Of a stretch of DNA of 64,000 nt, positions 24,601 through 33,447 are shown piece after piece. Made by a program: the position numbers and the translations under genes. This stretch comes from Candidatus Roseilinea sp. (GTDB lineage: Bacteria > Chloroflexota > Anaerolineae > J036 > Brachytrichaceae). The stretch spans positions 2,480,001-2,544,000 of the forward strand of contig AP024676.1 in the NCBI GenBank assembly GCA_025998955.1, in the 5' to 3' direction. Every line of letters starts with the position of its first letter. Within the stretch, counting starts at the first letter, position 1. Below the pieces are notes generated by a model. It was not told the DNA's origin. It did no database searches and was given only the letters and a program-made list of their open reading frames with translations.

Positions 24601-25413
24601 TTAGAGAGTCAGCGATCGCGCCGGTATGGGGTGGCCCAGCAGCACCGACGCAACCTGCGCAAATCGGTCGGCGGATCCGGTGGTCCAGAATTCACGCGCC
24701 GGCGTTCCGTCGGCAGATAAAGTGAGTTCGAGCCACACCTGCCGCGCGCGGCGGGCGACGGCCGGGGCCGGGTCAAAGACTGTCACAGCGTGCGCGCCCG
24801 GATGCGCTGACTGCCACGCGCTGATCGCCTGCTCGATCCACGGCCGGAGAAAGGGGAAGTGTGTGCATCCAAGCACGAGCGCGTCGGCGTTCTGCACCAG
24901 CAAGGGGGTGACGCAGTCGCCGACCAGACGATTGAGGGCATCCTCTGCGGCTGCGCAGACCGACAGCCGTTCTACGGCTTCCACCCAACCCGGACAAGGC
25001 TGTGCGATCACGCGCAGGGCGCGCCCCCAGCGCGAAACCAGGCTGGCGTAGCGCGCGCTCCGCAGCGTGGTCGGCGTCGCCAACACGCCGACCACGCCCG
25101 TTCGCGTGTGCAGCGCCGCCGGCTTGATGGCCGGCTCCATGCCGACGAACGGCGTCGCCGGGAAGGTCGCGCGCAGCGCCTCGAGCGCGGCGGCCGAAGC
25201 CGTGTTGCATGCAATGACCACGACGCGACAGCCGCGTTCGATGAGCCAGCCGGCGGCGCGCAGGGTGAGCGCGCACACCTCACTGGGTGAGCGTCCGCCG
25301 TATGGGATGTGCGCCTGATCGGCGAGATAGATGGTGGGAGCGTTGGGGATGAGCCGGACGATCTCCCGCCATACCGATAATCCACCGATGCCGGAGTCGA
25401 AGATGCCGATCAC
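24601..25413 (-). CDS. murI: Glutamate racemase
   Basis: A 270-residue cofactor-independent racemase supplying D-glutamate for peptidoglycan. It shows VIGIFDSGIGGLSVWREI, both catalytic cysteines (VIACNTASAAA near residue 69 and LGCTHFPFL near 183), and LADQAHIPYGGRSP. I take the GTG at 25413 as start because homologues begin at this point. The same frame runs upstream through SPSTFQFSILNSQF to a TTG at 25458, but that stretch is pure dispersed repeat. Neither start has a clear ribosome binding site. Confidence 0.9.
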   Translation of the reverse strand: MIGIFDSGIGGLSVWREIVRLIPNAPTIYLADQAHIPYGGRSPSEVCALTLRAAGWLIERGCRVVVIACNTASAAALEALRATFPATPFVGMEPAIKPAALHTRTGVVGVLATPTTLRSARYASLVSRWGRALRVIAQPCPGWVEAVERLSVCAAAEDALNRLVGDCVTPLLVQNADALVLGCTHFPFLRPWIEQAISAWQSAHPGAHAVTVFDPAPAVARRARQVWLELTLSADGTPAREFWTTGSADRFAQVASVLLGHPIPARSLTL

Positions 25414-25500
25414 AAATTGAGAATTGAGAATTGAGAATTGAAAAGTAGAAGGTGACAACTGTCTTTTTCAATTTTCAATTTTGCATTTTCAATTTCTCAC
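25413..25500. repeat. AT-rich imperfect palindrome of ATTGAGA/TCAATTT words between murI and the cyclophilin gene
   Basis: Three tandem ATTGAGA-type words (AATTGAGAATTGAGAATTG) face an inverted series of TTTTCAATTTTCAATTTT. It spans the space between murI and the cyclophilin stop and lies across the murI start. Confidence 0.65.
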
Positions 25501-26006
25501 TCCTCGATGATCTCCACGCGGATCAGGGCCTCGCCGGGTTGGCGGGCGCGGCTAGGGTCGCGCTCAGGGATAGCATTGACCACGTCCATGCCCTCGATCA
25601 CCTTGCCGAAGACGGCGTGCTTGCCGTCCAGCCACGGCGTGGCGACGTGCGTGATGAAGAATTGCGAGCCGTTGGTGTTCGGGCCGGCATTGGCCATGGA
25701 CAAAATGCCCGGCCCGTCATGCTTGAGCGAGGGATGGAACTCGTCTTTGAACTGGTAGCCGGGACCGCCGCGTCCGGTGCCGGTGGGGTCGCCACCCTGG
25801 ATCATGAAGTCCTTGATGACGCGATGAAAGGTGGTGCCGTCGTAGTAACCCTCGCGCGCGAGGAAAACGAAGTTGTTGACGGTATTGGGGACTTTGTCGG
25901 CGAACAACTCGATCACGATGTCGCCCTTGCCGGTTTTGAGTCGGGCGATGTACTTTTTGCCCGGGATAATGACCACAGGGGGCGGGGACTTGTATTGCTT
26001 TGCCAT
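25497..26006 (-). CDS. Peptidyl-prolyl cis-trans isomerase, cyclophilin type
   Basis: A 169-residue single-domain cytosolic cyclophilin. Hallmarks are [76 protein letters not shown] and [18 protein letters not shown], which cover the catalytic Arg/Phe and the QFFIT block. No signal peptide is present. The start at 26006 (MAKQYKSPP) is preferred to a longer frame starting at 26048. Confidence 0.93.
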   Translation of the reverse strand: MAKQYKSPPPVVIIPGKKYIARLKTGKGDIVIELFADKVPNTVNNFVFLAREGYYDGTTFHRVIKDFMIQGGDPTGTGRGGPGYQFKDEFHPSLKHDGPGILSMANAGPNTNGSQFFITHVATPWLDGKHAVFGKVIEGMDVVNAIPERDPSRARQPGEALIRVEIIEE

Positions 26007-26083
26007 GGGGCGCATTGTCTCACGTTGCAGGATTAAAGCCTTCTTCACCCAAGTTCACACGTCCCTTAAAGAATTTCGGCTGA

Positions 26084-26112
26084 GATGTTCCTGTGAGTAA
26101 CAGGAGGACATC
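26084..26112 (+). promoter_or_regulatory. Stem-loop sequestering the ribosome binding site of the ABC substrate-binding gene
   Basis: GATGT (26084-26088) pairs with ACATC (26108-26112), and TCCTGT (26089-26094) with ACAGGA (26100-26105), around a GAGTA loop. The strand opposite holds AGGAGG (26102-26107), and the ATG follows at 26113. The ribosome binding site would be covered when the hairpin forms. Confidence 0.5.
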
Positions 26113-27339
26113 ATGAGAAAGACGAATGCATCTGTGTTGATGATGACGATTGCGCTCATGTTGGCAGCGTGTGCCATGCCGCAGACCGGTGCCATGCCCA
26201 CGGCCGTGCAGCAGGCGAAGGAAGCTGCGGCGACCGCTGCGCCGACCATCCAGGCTGCCGCGACTCAAGTGAGCGAGGCTGTAGCGACTGCTATGCCCAA
26301 AGCACAGGAGGCGATGGACATGGCAGCGCTGATCGCTGCGGCGCAGGCCGAAGGTGAGCTGAACGTCATCGCCCTGCCGCACGACTGGTGCAACTACGGC
26401 GAGATGATCGAAACCTTCAAGCAGAAGTATGGCCTGAAGGTCAACGAGATCACGCCCGACGCCGGCTCGGCAGAGGAGCTGGAGGCAGTGAAGGCCAACA
26501 AGGACAACAAAGGCCCGCAAGCGCCCGACGTGCTTGACATCGGCCCGGCCTTCGCCGTGCAGGCGGTCGAGGAAGACCTCGTCGCGCCCTACAAGGTCTC
26601 GACCTGGGACACCATCCCCGATAACCTGAAGCACCCCGACGGCCTGTGGACCGGCAACTACTACGGCGTGATGGCGATGCAGGTGAACGTGGATGCCGTC
26701 CCCGCCGTGCCGCAGGACTTCGCCGATCTGCTCAAGCCGGAGTACAAGGGCATGGTCTCGATCAACGACCCGCGCATCGGCAACTCGCAGGCCCAGGCCG
26801 TGTTCAACGCCGCATTGGCCATGGGCGGCTCACCTGACGACTCGTCGAAAGGCCTGGAGTTCTTCGCGCAGCTCAATGCTATCGGCAACTTCCTGCCGTC
26901 GTGGAACCAGCAAACCTTCGGCCGTGGCGAGACGCCGATTGTCTTCGACTGGGACTACAACGCGCTGGCCCAACGCGACGCCAACAAGGACAGCATCAAC
27001 ATCGAGGTGGTCATCCCTAAGTCGGCGCAACTCGCTGGCCACTATGCCACCGCCATCAGCAAGTATGCGCCGCATCCTAACGCTGCTAAGCTGTGGATGG
27101 AGCACGTCTTCTCCGATGAAGGCTCGCTGATCTGGATCAAGGGCTATTGCCATCCGACGCGCTACAACGACTTGGTGGCGCGCAAGGTGATCCCCGAAGA
27201 CCTGGCTGCCAAGCTGCCGTCGGACGAACTGTATGCGAAAGCCACCTTCCCCACACTGGAGCAGTTGAACAAGCACAAGCAACTGCTGGCCGAAAACTGG
27301 GACAAGGTGACCAAGATCGAGTTCCGCAAGCTCCAGTGA
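26113..27339 (+). CDS. ABC transporter substrate-binding lipoprotein (Fe3+/spermidine-putrescine type)
   Basis: A 408-residue lipoprotein (LMLAAC lipobox, Cys at about 20) with an alanine/threonine-rich tether and a type-2 periplasmic-binding fold. Blocks such as ELNVIALPHDWCNYGEMIETFKQKYGLKVNE, PDVLDIGPAFAVQAVEEDLVAPYK, GVMAMQVNVDAVP and FSDEGSLIWIKGYCHPTRY fit family-1 solute-binding proteins for ferric iron or polyamines. The substrate is not resolved by sequence. It heads a complete operon with two permeases and an ATPase. The start is preceded by AGGAGG inside a hairpin. Confidence 0.85.
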   Translation: MRKTNASVLMMTIALMLAACAMPQTGAMPTAVQQAKEAAATAAPTIQAAATQVSEAVATAMPKAQEAMDMAALIAAAQAEGELNVIALPHDWCNYGEMIETFKQKYGLKVNEITPDAGSAEELEAVKANKDNKGPQAPDVLDIGPAFAVQAVEEDLVAPYKVSTWDTIPDNLKHPDGLWTGNYYGVMAMQVNVDAVPAVPQDFADLLKPEYKGMVSINDPRIGNSQAQAVFNAALAMGGSPDDSSKGLEFFAQLNAIGNFLPSWNQQTFGRGETPIVFDWDYNALAQRDANKDSINIEVVIPKSAQLAGHYATAISKYAPHPNAAKLWMEHVFSDEGSLIWIKGYCHPTRYNDLVARKVIPEDLAAKLPSDELYAKATFPTLEQLNKHKQLLAENWDKVTKIEFRKLQ

Positions 27340-27365
27340 GCTGCCGATGGCCGTAGAATCGTCGC

Positions 27366-27398
27366 AGAAACCAGGTTTCCTAGAGAAACCTGGTTTCT
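27366..27398 (+). terminator. Hairpin between substrate-binding and permease genes
   Basis: A perfect 14-bp stem, AGAAACCAGGTTTC/GAAACCTGGTTTCT, with a CTAGA loop lies 26 nt after the substrate-binding stop. It is probably a partial terminator or mRNA-stabilising element that lets the binding protein be made in excess. Confidence 0.6.
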
Positions 27399-27416
27399 GT
27401 GATTCTGTCTAGCGCG

Positions 27417-28304
27417 ATGGATACCACGATCGCCGCTCCCAGAACCAAGCCGGCCGGCCCACCGGTGTCGTGGGCCTGGCTGGGGACGCTGCCGTTCTTT
27501 CTGTTCGTCTTCGCCTTCCTTCTGCTGCCCTCGCTGACGATCATGGCCGGCGCATTTCGCAACCCGAATGGCAACTTCACGCTCGACAACATCGCCGGGC
27601 TCTTCCAACCGCTCATCCTGGAGTCGTATCGCACCAGCATCGAGTTGAGCGTCGTTACAGCGGTGGTCGGCGCGAGCCTAGGCGCGTTGCTGGCCTACGC
27701 GATTACCTGGGGCGGTCTCTCGGGCCGCATTCGCTCGGGCGTCATCACCTTCAGCAGCGTGGCGGCGAACTTCGGCGGTATCCCGCTGGCGTTTGCCTTC
27801 ATTACTTTGCTCGGTCGCACCGGCGCGCTGCCGGTCTTCCTCCGCAATGTCTTCGGCATTGACCTATATGCTGCCGGCTTCAGCATCTACACCGTGCAGG
27901 GCTTGATCCTGGCCTATCTGTATTTTCAATTCCCGCTCATGCTGCTGATCATGGTGCCGGCGTTCGATGGGTTGAAGCGGGAGTGGCTCGAGGCCGCTAC
28001 GAACCTGGGCGGCACGCCGTTCGACTTCTGGCGCTATGTTGGCCTTCCGATTTTGTTGCCGTCGTTCCTGGGTGCGACGGTGTTGTTGTTCGGCAACGCC
28101 TTCGGCGCCTATGCCACCGCCGAAGCGCTCACCGGCAGCAAGGTGGACGTGGTGACCCGCGTGATCAGCCGACAAATTCGCGGTGATGTGCTCTACAACC
28201 CCGGCTTGAGCTATGCGCTGGCCTTCGGCATGGTCGTGATCCTGGCGATATCCATCGCGTTGTATGTTGGGTTGCAGCGCGTCACAGCGCGCTGGTTGCG
28301 TTAA
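27417..28304 (+). CDS. ABC transporter permease (first of two)
   Basis: A 295-residue inner-membrane permease with six or so membrane helices (WLGTLPFFLFVFAFLLLPSL, VVTAVVGASLGALLAYAITW, LIWLYFQFPLMLLIMVPAF-like). The EAA loop for coupling to the ATPase reads EWLEAATNLGGTPFDFWRYVGLPILLPS. Family is the Fe3+/polyamine PotB/FbpB type. The ATG at 27417 (MDTTIAAPR) is chosen over an earlier frame start. Confidence 0.87.
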   Translation: MDTTIAAPRTKPAGPPVSWAWLGTLPFFLFVFAFLLLPSLTIMAGAFRNPNGNFTLDNIAGLFQPLILESYRTSIELSVVTAVVGASLGALLAYAITWGGLSGRIRSGVITFSSVAANFGGIPLAFAFITLLGRTGALPVFLRNVFGIDLYAAGFSIYTVQGLILAYLYFQFPLMLLIMVPAFDGLKREWLEAATNLGGTPFDFWRYVGLPILLPSFLGATVLLFGNAFGAYATAEALTGSKVDVVTRVISRQIRGDVLYNPGLSYALAFGMVVILAISIALYVGLQRVTARWLR

Positions 28305-28321
28305 CACCGGAGGAGCGGAAG

Positions 28322-28564
28322 ATGAAGACCACCGGCATTTGCCCGAAGTGCGGCAGCGACATCGTTGCGCGCGTGCCCGGACAGCAAGACGAGACATCCA
28401 TCATCGTAGATTGGGGCGGCTATCTCACCAGCGCACCGGTCGCGCGCTATGTGTGCTGCGCCTGCGGCTATGTCGAGAGCTATGTGGAGTCGCCTGAGGA
28501 TTTGGATCGCATCCGGCGCAAGTACAAGCTCTACACGCCGGAGCGCGAGGCAGAGACCCCATGA
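28322..28564 (+). CDS. Small zinc-ribbon protein inside the ABC operon
   Basis: An 80-residue protein with CPKCGSD at the start and CCACGYVES in the middle, a four-cysteine zinc ribbon, then an acidic tail (SPEDLDRIRRKYKLYTPERE). No enzyme motif. It begins 17 nt after the first permease and overlaps the second permease by ATGA, so it is translated as part of the transporter operon. ABC operons of this type do not normally contain such a gene. A role in sensing metal or in ribosome contact is speculative. Confidence 0.75.
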   Translation: MKTTGICPKCGSDIVARVPGQQDETSIIVDWGGYLTSAPVARYVCCACGYVESYVESPEDLDRIRRKYKLYTPEREAETP

Positions 28565-29433
28565 CCGGCAACCGTTCCCTCGCTACGCGGCTCTTCGCTT
28601 GGGCCATCTTCATCGTCTGCGCGGCATATCTGATCGTGCCGCTGGCGACGCAGTTCGACTATTCGCTGCGCGCCCGGCGCGGCGAGATCGGCTTCACGGC
28701 CTACACCAATGTGCTCTCTATCCCGGAGCCCGACAAGGTGCTCCAAGTGCAAGCGTCGCCGCTCAAGATCACCCTCAACCTGCCGCGCTTCTACTCATCG
28801 CTGCTTTTCTCTTGTCTGATGGCCGTGCTGACCATCATCGTGAGCACCGCCATCGTCGTGCCCACGGCCTATTGGGTGCACCTGCGCGTGCCGAGGCTGA
28901 AGCCGGTGATAGAGTTCTTCACCGTGCTCCCGTTCGCCATCCCCGGCATCGTGCTCACCTTTGGCCTGCTGCGCACGTATAGCGGCCCGCCCTTCTCGCT
29001 GACGAACACCGAGCTGGGCACAGTCGCCTTGTTGGTCGGTGGCTACACCATCGCCGTCTTGCCTTACACGTATCGCTCGGTGGACATCGGCCTGCGGGCG
29101 ATTGACATTCGCACGCTCACCGAGGCGGCGCGCAGCCTGGGCGCCGGCTGGCCGGCGATCATCCTGCAGGTGATCCTGCCCAATCTGCGCGTGGCCGTGC
29201 TCAGTGCGGCGCTGCTCACCTTCGCCATCGCCATCGGCGAATACACACTGGCCAACTTCCTGTTCCCCGACGAACGCGCGTTCGGCTCGTACATGGCATC
29301 GGTCGGCAACAACAAAATCTTCGAGCCGGCGGCGCTGACCATCATCAGCTTCGTGCTCGTATGGATATTGGTGCTGCTCATCCAGCGCGTGGGCCGCGGC
29401 ACCGGCCAAACGCAGATGACCGGAATGAGGTAA
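28561..29433 (+). CDS. ABC transporter permease (second of two)
   Basis: A 290-residue permease of the PotC/FbpB second-subunit type. Six membrane helices are visible (LFAWAIFIVCAAYLIVPLA, LLFSCLMAVLTIIVSTAIVVPTAYW, FFTVLPFAIPGIVLTFGLL and others). The EAA loop reads RTLTEAARSLGAGWPAIILQVILPNLR. The TGA of the zinc-ribbon gene overlaps its ATG. The ATPase follows after 21 nt. Confidence 0.88.
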   Translation: MTGNRSLATRLFAWAIFIVCAAYLIVPLATQFDYSLRARRGEIGFTAYTNVLSIPEPDKVLQVQASPLKITLNLPRFYSSLLFSCLMAVLTIIVSTAIVVPTAYWVHLRVPRLKPVIEFFTVLPFAIPGIVLTFGLLRTYSGPPFSLTNTELGTVALLVGGYTIAVLPYTYRSVDIGLRAIDIRTLTEAARSLGAGWPAIILQVILPNLRVAVLSAALLTFAIAIGEYTLANFLFPDERAFGSYMASVGNNKIFEPAALTIISFVLVWILVLLIQRVGRGTGQTQMTGMR

Positions 29434-29454
29434 AACTATCACGGGTTGCACGTC

Positions 29455-30507
29455 ATGGCCTATCTCGAGTTGATCCATCTGCGCAAGGTATTCGGCGCGA
29501 CGGTTGCCGTCGAGTCGTTCGACCTGGATGTGGCCAAGGGCGAGTTCGTCTCGTTTCTCGGACCGAGCGGCTGCGGCAAGACCACCACGCTGCGCATGAT
29601 CGCCGGCTTCGAGCAGCCGACCGAGGGTCGGATTCGCATTGACGGCGAGGACGTGACCGACACGCCGCCCAACAAGCGCCGGCTGGGCATGGTCTTCCAG
29701 TCCTACGCGCTCTTCCCCAACATGACCGTGGCCGACAATATCGCCTTTGGCCTGCGCATGGCCAAAGCGCCTGCGCAGCTCATCCAGCAGCGGGTGAAAG
29801 AGATGCTGGCGTTGATCCAGATGGAGGGCTACGGCAAGCGCTACAGCCACCAGCTCTCCGGCGGCCAGCAGCAACGCGTGGCGCTGGCCCGCGCGCTGGC
29901 CATCCAGCCGCGTGTGTTGCTGCTGGACGAGCCGCTCTCTGCGCTCGACGCGAAGATCCGCGACGAGCTGCGCAACGAAATCCGGCGCATCCAACAAGCC
30001 CTGCACATCACCACCATTTACGTCACGCACGATCAGGAAGAGGCGCTGGCGCTCTCCGACCGGATCGTGGTGATGAACGCCGGACGTGTGGAGCAGGTCG
30101 GCACACCGTTCGATATTTACAATCGGCCACAGACGGAGTTCGTGGCCCGCTTCGTCGGCACGCTCAGCACGCTGCGTGGCACGGCCGGCGCCGATGGCTG
30201 CGTGATGGTCGGCGGCCAGCCGGTGCGGCTAACGCAGCCGCTGAGCGATAAGCGCCCCGGCGATGCCGTGACGATTGCCTTGCGTCCGGAGACGATCACG
30301 CTGAACGGCGCGGCGCCGGGCGACAACCGGCTGATCGCCAAGGTGGAGGGCGTCACCTTCCTGGGCTCGATCGTGCGCGTGCAGTTGAGCGTGAACGGTT
30401 CGACGTTCGTCGCCGACGCGCTGAACAATCCCAACTTCACGCCGCCCCACGCCGGTGACACCGTGGCAATCAGCTTCGCGCCGGAGGCGGCGCGCGTCGT
30501 CGGCTAG
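29455..30507 (+). CDS. ABC transporter ATP-binding protein (Fe3+/polyamine type)
   Basis: A 350-residue ATPase. Walker A FLGPSGCGKTTTLRMIAGFE, Q-loop MVFQSYALFPNMTV, signature LSGGQQQRVALARALA, Walker B VLLLDEPLSALD, H-loop YVTHDQEEALALSD, then a C-terminal TOBE domain (VTIALRPETITLNG). It energises the transporter formed with the two permeases. The ATG at 29455 (MAYLELIHLRKVFG) is preferred. Confidence 0.93.
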   Translation: MAYLELIHLRKVFGATVAVESFDLDVAKGEFVSFLGPSGCGKTTTLRMIAGFEQPTEGRIRIDGEDVTDTPPNKRRLGMVFQSYALFPNMTVADNIAFGLRMAKAPAQLIQQRVKEMLALIQMEGYGKRYSHQLSGGQQQRVALARALAIQPRVLLLDEPLSALDAKIRDELRNEIRRIQQALHITTIYVTHDQEEALALSDRIVVMNAGRVEQVGTPFDIYNRPQTEFVARFVGTLSTLRGTAGADGCVMVGGQPVRLTQPLSDKRPGDAVTIALRPETITLNGAAPGDNRLIAKVEGVTFLGSIVRVQLSVNGSTFVADALNNPNFTPPHAGDTVAISFAPEAARVVG

Positions 30508-30546
30508 CCGCGGACGGCGCTCATGTGCGCGGAGTGCGCCGGGCGC

Positions 30547-31284
30547 TCAATATCCTGCCTGCCGCAACAAGCCCGTCGCCCACGCCGCATCGGCTTTGCT
30601 CAGCGGCGGGTCGGGCGGCGGTTGCCGATAGTTGATCGAGAGGTCGTAGCCGAGCGCATCATAGATGCCTGCGAGGGCTGCCTGAAGGTCGAGCTGGCTG
30701 TCGGCGTCGCCGGGCAGCAGAGGAACGGGGACAATCGGCAGGACATCACGCAACGCAACCGGCCACACCTGAATCTTCGGGCGACGCTCCGCTCGGCTGA
30801 GGAAGATAAAGTAAGGCGCGTCCGGCAGAGGCTCGATCGTGGGCAGACGCTTGCCCGCGCGCAGCAGGTCAATCTCGATCAAGTGCGTCGGGCTGCGCAG
30901 CAGCCGTTCGCGCTTGTCCATATAGACGCGATAGCCCTCGCCTCGCTTGTTGGCCGGCGATAACACCTCGATGCTGGTCACCAATTGACGCCCGGCGACG
31001 GTGCGAATCTCCACGGTGTACTCCGGCGCGCTTTCGGGCACGAAGGTGGTCATCTCCAACGGCGGGCCGGCGCGATAGGTAACCTGCGCCTCCCGAACGG
31101 CAACGCCGACATCAGGATAGACATCGCTTCCCTGGGCGGCAAAGCGAAGCTCGGTTCGCGCAACGTAGCGCGGGCGGAGCTTGGGCGCCAGCTGCCGGGC
31201 GATCTCTACGCTGAGCGCGGTGTGCACGCTGCTCCACTCCTCGCCTTCGAGATACGGATCCATGCCCGGGAACGGCGACGGCAT
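30547..31284 (-). CDS. DUF4058 family protein
   Basis: A 245-residue protein starting MPSPFPGMDPYLE, the diagnostic opening of DUF4058, a family common in Cyanobacteria and Chloroflexota. Later blocks VTSIEVLSPANKRGEGYRVYMDKRERLLRSPTHLIEIDLLR include the acidic and lysine residues of a PD-(D/E)XK-like fold, a known prediction for this family. The cellular role is unknown. The start has a leaderless promoter (TATAGT 6 nt away). Confidence 0.88.
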   Translation of the reverse strand: MPSPFPGMDPYLEGEEWSSVHTALSVEIARQLAPKLRPRYVARTELRFAAQGSDVYPDVGVAVREAQVTYRAGPPLEMTTFVPESAPEYTVEIRTVAGRQLVTSIEVLSPANKRGEGYRVYMDKRERLLRSPTHLIEIDLLRAGKRLPTIEPLPDAPYFIFLSRAERRPKIQVWPVALRDVLPIVPVPLLPGDADSQLDLQAALAGIYDALGYDLSINYRQPPPDPPLSKADAAWATGLLRQAGY

Positions 31285-31290
31285 ACGGCG

Positions 31291-31296
31291 ACTATA
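31291..31296 (-). promoter_or_regulatory. -10 box TATAGT, leaderless start of the DUF4058 gene
   Basis: Six nt separate the box from the ATG at 31284 on the minus strand. Confidence 0.5.
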
Positions 31297-32350
31297 GCAC
31301 TGCCAGCGCCGCGTTCACGTCGTCGAACAGCCGGTCGCACAACTCGGCCAGCGCCTCGCGTTTGGCCTGGGCGCGCGCAACGCCGAAGCCGGTCACCTGA
31401 ACGTGCACGCCGGCGCGCGCCAGCGCCTCGGCGGCGCGATGTACGGCGCGCACCCCGCCGGCGTTGTCCTCGAAGACGATCACCCGACGGCCGGCCAGCC
31501 GCGCGACGTCGCCCGCCTCTCCCTGCATGACGAACGCATAGGCCGCCAACGCCGCTTCCCCCGGCGGGTAGCCGACCGCAGCCAGCATCGCCGCGACCGG
31601 TTGCACCATAGCCGGCTTGGCGTAGTCCCAAACCGAGCCGCCTTTCACGTCGGCCAGCCACTGCATCGGCCCCAAGCCCATCAGCGGCAGCTCGGTCATA
31701 TCCAACTGCGTGAGCGCGATCTCGCCTTCTGGCGTCTGGTAGAGACCGGGCCGGCTGCCGTCCGGCGGAAGGGTCGGGCGCGCGGTATAGGCGCTGGCCG
31801 GGTGCGAGAGGATGATTCGCCGGCTGTGCGCGGTGGGGATCGGCACGTCCATCGTCTCCAGCAGAGACGGCGTCTCGACCTCCGCCTTCAAGCCGAAGTG
31901 TGCCTCGAAGCGCGCCGATCCCAGCACGAAGGTGTAGAGCAGCCGCGTGGTCTCGCTCACGCGCGGATCGCGCACGTCGTCCAGCAGACGATGGATGTCC
32001 GGATGCAGCGCGCGCGGGGATTCGCTCAGCAACAGCGCGCGGGCGCGCTCGTGCGGCGGGCCGGCGAACGCGCGCGTCCGGGTTGCCCAGGCGGCAAAGT
32101 CAGGGCGCGCGCCGTTGCCGCGACTGGCCTCGACCAGGTTAATCCCGACATTGAACGCAGTGGAGTCCCACTCGTTGGAGAAGCCACACGCATGTAGGAC
32201 GTTGATCTCCTCGTCGGTCGGCGTATGCTCCGGCAAGCCCCATTTGCGGCACACAAACCGTGCTGCTTCGACCTGCGCGCAGCGGTAGCCGCGGTCTTCG
32301 ATCAGCGTGCCGTCAACGTCGAGCAGGAGGATCGGGGAGGCAACGCTCAT
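31292..32350 (-). CDS. HAD-superfamily hydrolase
   Basis: A 352-residue protein with the HAD nucleophile motif ILLLDVDGTLIEDRGYR near residue 7 and a late acidic motif RVIVFEDNAGGVRAVHRA (motif IV). The long middle part is not typical of small phosphatases and may form a cap. The substrate is unknown. Its ATG overlaps the TGA of the aldo/keto reductase gene, so the two are an operon. Residues upstream of the chosen ATG belong to the reductase frame. Confidence 0.75.
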   Translation of the reverse strand: MSVASPILLLDVDGTLIEDRGYRCAQVEAARFVCRKWGLPEHTPTDEEINVLHACGFSNEWDSTAFNVGINLVEASRGNGARPDFAAWATRTRAFAGPPHERARALLLSESPRALHPDIHRLLDDVRDPRVSETTRLLYTFVLGSARFEAHFGLKAEVETPSLLETMDVPIPTAHSRRIILSHPASAYTARPTLPPDGSRPGLYQTPEGEIALTQLDMTELPLMGLGPMQWLADVKGGSVWDYAKPAMVQPVAAMLAAVGYPPGEAALAAYAFVMQGEAGDVARLAGRRVIVFEDNAGGVRAVHRAAEALARAGVHVQVTGFGVARAQAKREALAELCDRLFDDVNAALAVL

Positions 32351-33336
32351 GCCGGCGTCGGCGCTTCCTGCGCGATCAGCCCTTCGCGCTTCAAGTCGGC
32401 CCATAGCGCCGCAGGCACAGTCTGCCGCGACGCCGCAACGTTGGCCTCAACCTCCTCGGGCTTCTGCGCGCCCAGCACCACGGATGTGACGGCCGGGTGC
32501 GCCATGGCGAAGTGCAAGGCAGCCACGCGCAACGGCACGCCGTAGCGCGCGCACACAGCGTCAATCTTTGCGGCCTTTTCGATCACGTGCGCCGGTGCGG
32601 CGGCGTAGTTGTAGCGCGCCCCTTCGCGTGGGCCGGTGGCCAGGATGCCGCTGTTGAACACACCGCCCAGAAAAACCGCGATGTTCCGCTGCCGGCAATA
32701 CTCCAGAAAGTCGAGCGACGTTTGTTCGAGCAGCGTGTAGCGTCCGGCGAGCAGGAAGCAGTCCACGTCCACGTGCTTGGCGAATTCCCATTCCATCTGC
32801 CATTGGTTCATCCCGGCGCCCACCGCGCCGATCACCCCCTGGCTGCGCAGCTCGAGCAATGTCGGGAAGGCGTGATCGAGCGCATCGCGGAAGTAGGTGT
32901 CCTCCAGGCCGACGCCCTGGCCGCGGTTGAACTTGTCGCCGTCGGCGTCGTGCACCAGCACGCTGTCCAACCGGTCTACCCCCAGCAGCTTCATGCTGTT
33001 CTCCACGCTGCGCAGGATGGCGTCGCGCGAGTAGTCGTGATATGAGCCGCCGTCCGGCTTGGGGAATCGGCCGGCTTTGGTCTGGATCACGAACCGGTCG
33101 CGCGGCACACCCTGGAGCGCGTCGCCGATCACCCGCTCGGCCTGCCCGCGCGAATACAGCGCCGCCGTGTCAATGAAGTTGATGCCTTGGTCGAGCGCCG
33201 CGCGCACGGTAGCGATAGCCGGCGCGTCCTCTCGCACGGTGTCCAGCCCCAGCAGGAAAGCCGTGCCCAGGCCGATGCGCGTGACTTCCAGCGCCGTGCG
33301 GCCTACCCTGCAGCGCGGGAGAGCATTCGTCGTCAT
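32347..33336 (-). CDS. Aldo/keto reductase (D-threo-aldose 1-dehydrogenase-like)
   Basis: A 329-residue NAD(P)-dependent TIM-barrel reductase. It has TALEVTRIGLGTAFLLG, the catalytic Asp/Tyr region NFIDTAALYSRGQAERVIGDALQG, VIQTKAGRFPKPDG, LDSVLVHDADGD and the cofactor region FHFAMAHPAVTSVVLGAQKPEEVEANVA-like. The set fits the L-fucose/D-threo-aldose dehydrogenase branch. It is the first gene of a two-gene operon with the HAD hydrolase. The ATG at 33336 has AGGAG upstream. Confidence 0.9.
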   Translation of the reverse strand: MTTNALPRCRVGRTALEVTRIGLGTAFLLGLDTVREDAPAIATVRAALDQGINFIDTAALYSRGQAERVIGDALQGVPRDRFVIQTKAGRFPKPDGGSYHDYSRDAILRSVENSMKLLGVDRLDSVLVHDADGDKFNRGQGVGLEDTYFRDALDHAFPTLLELRSQGVIGAVGAGMNQWQMEWEFAKHVDVDCFLLAGRYTLLEQTSLDFLEYCRQRNIAVFLGGVFNSGILATGPREGARYNYAAAPAHVIEKAAKIDAVCARYGVPLRVAALHFAMAHPAVTSVVLGAQKPEEVEANVAASRQTVPAALWADLKREGLIAQEAPTPA

Positions 33337-33447
33337 ATCGTTTGTCGCTCCTTGGTGATGAAATGCAAGTGATGTGAAATGCAATCTGCGAATCGGATTA
33401 TCGCAGCAGCGATGTGCTGCCTGAGGCGCCCTGACTAAACCGGCGCC

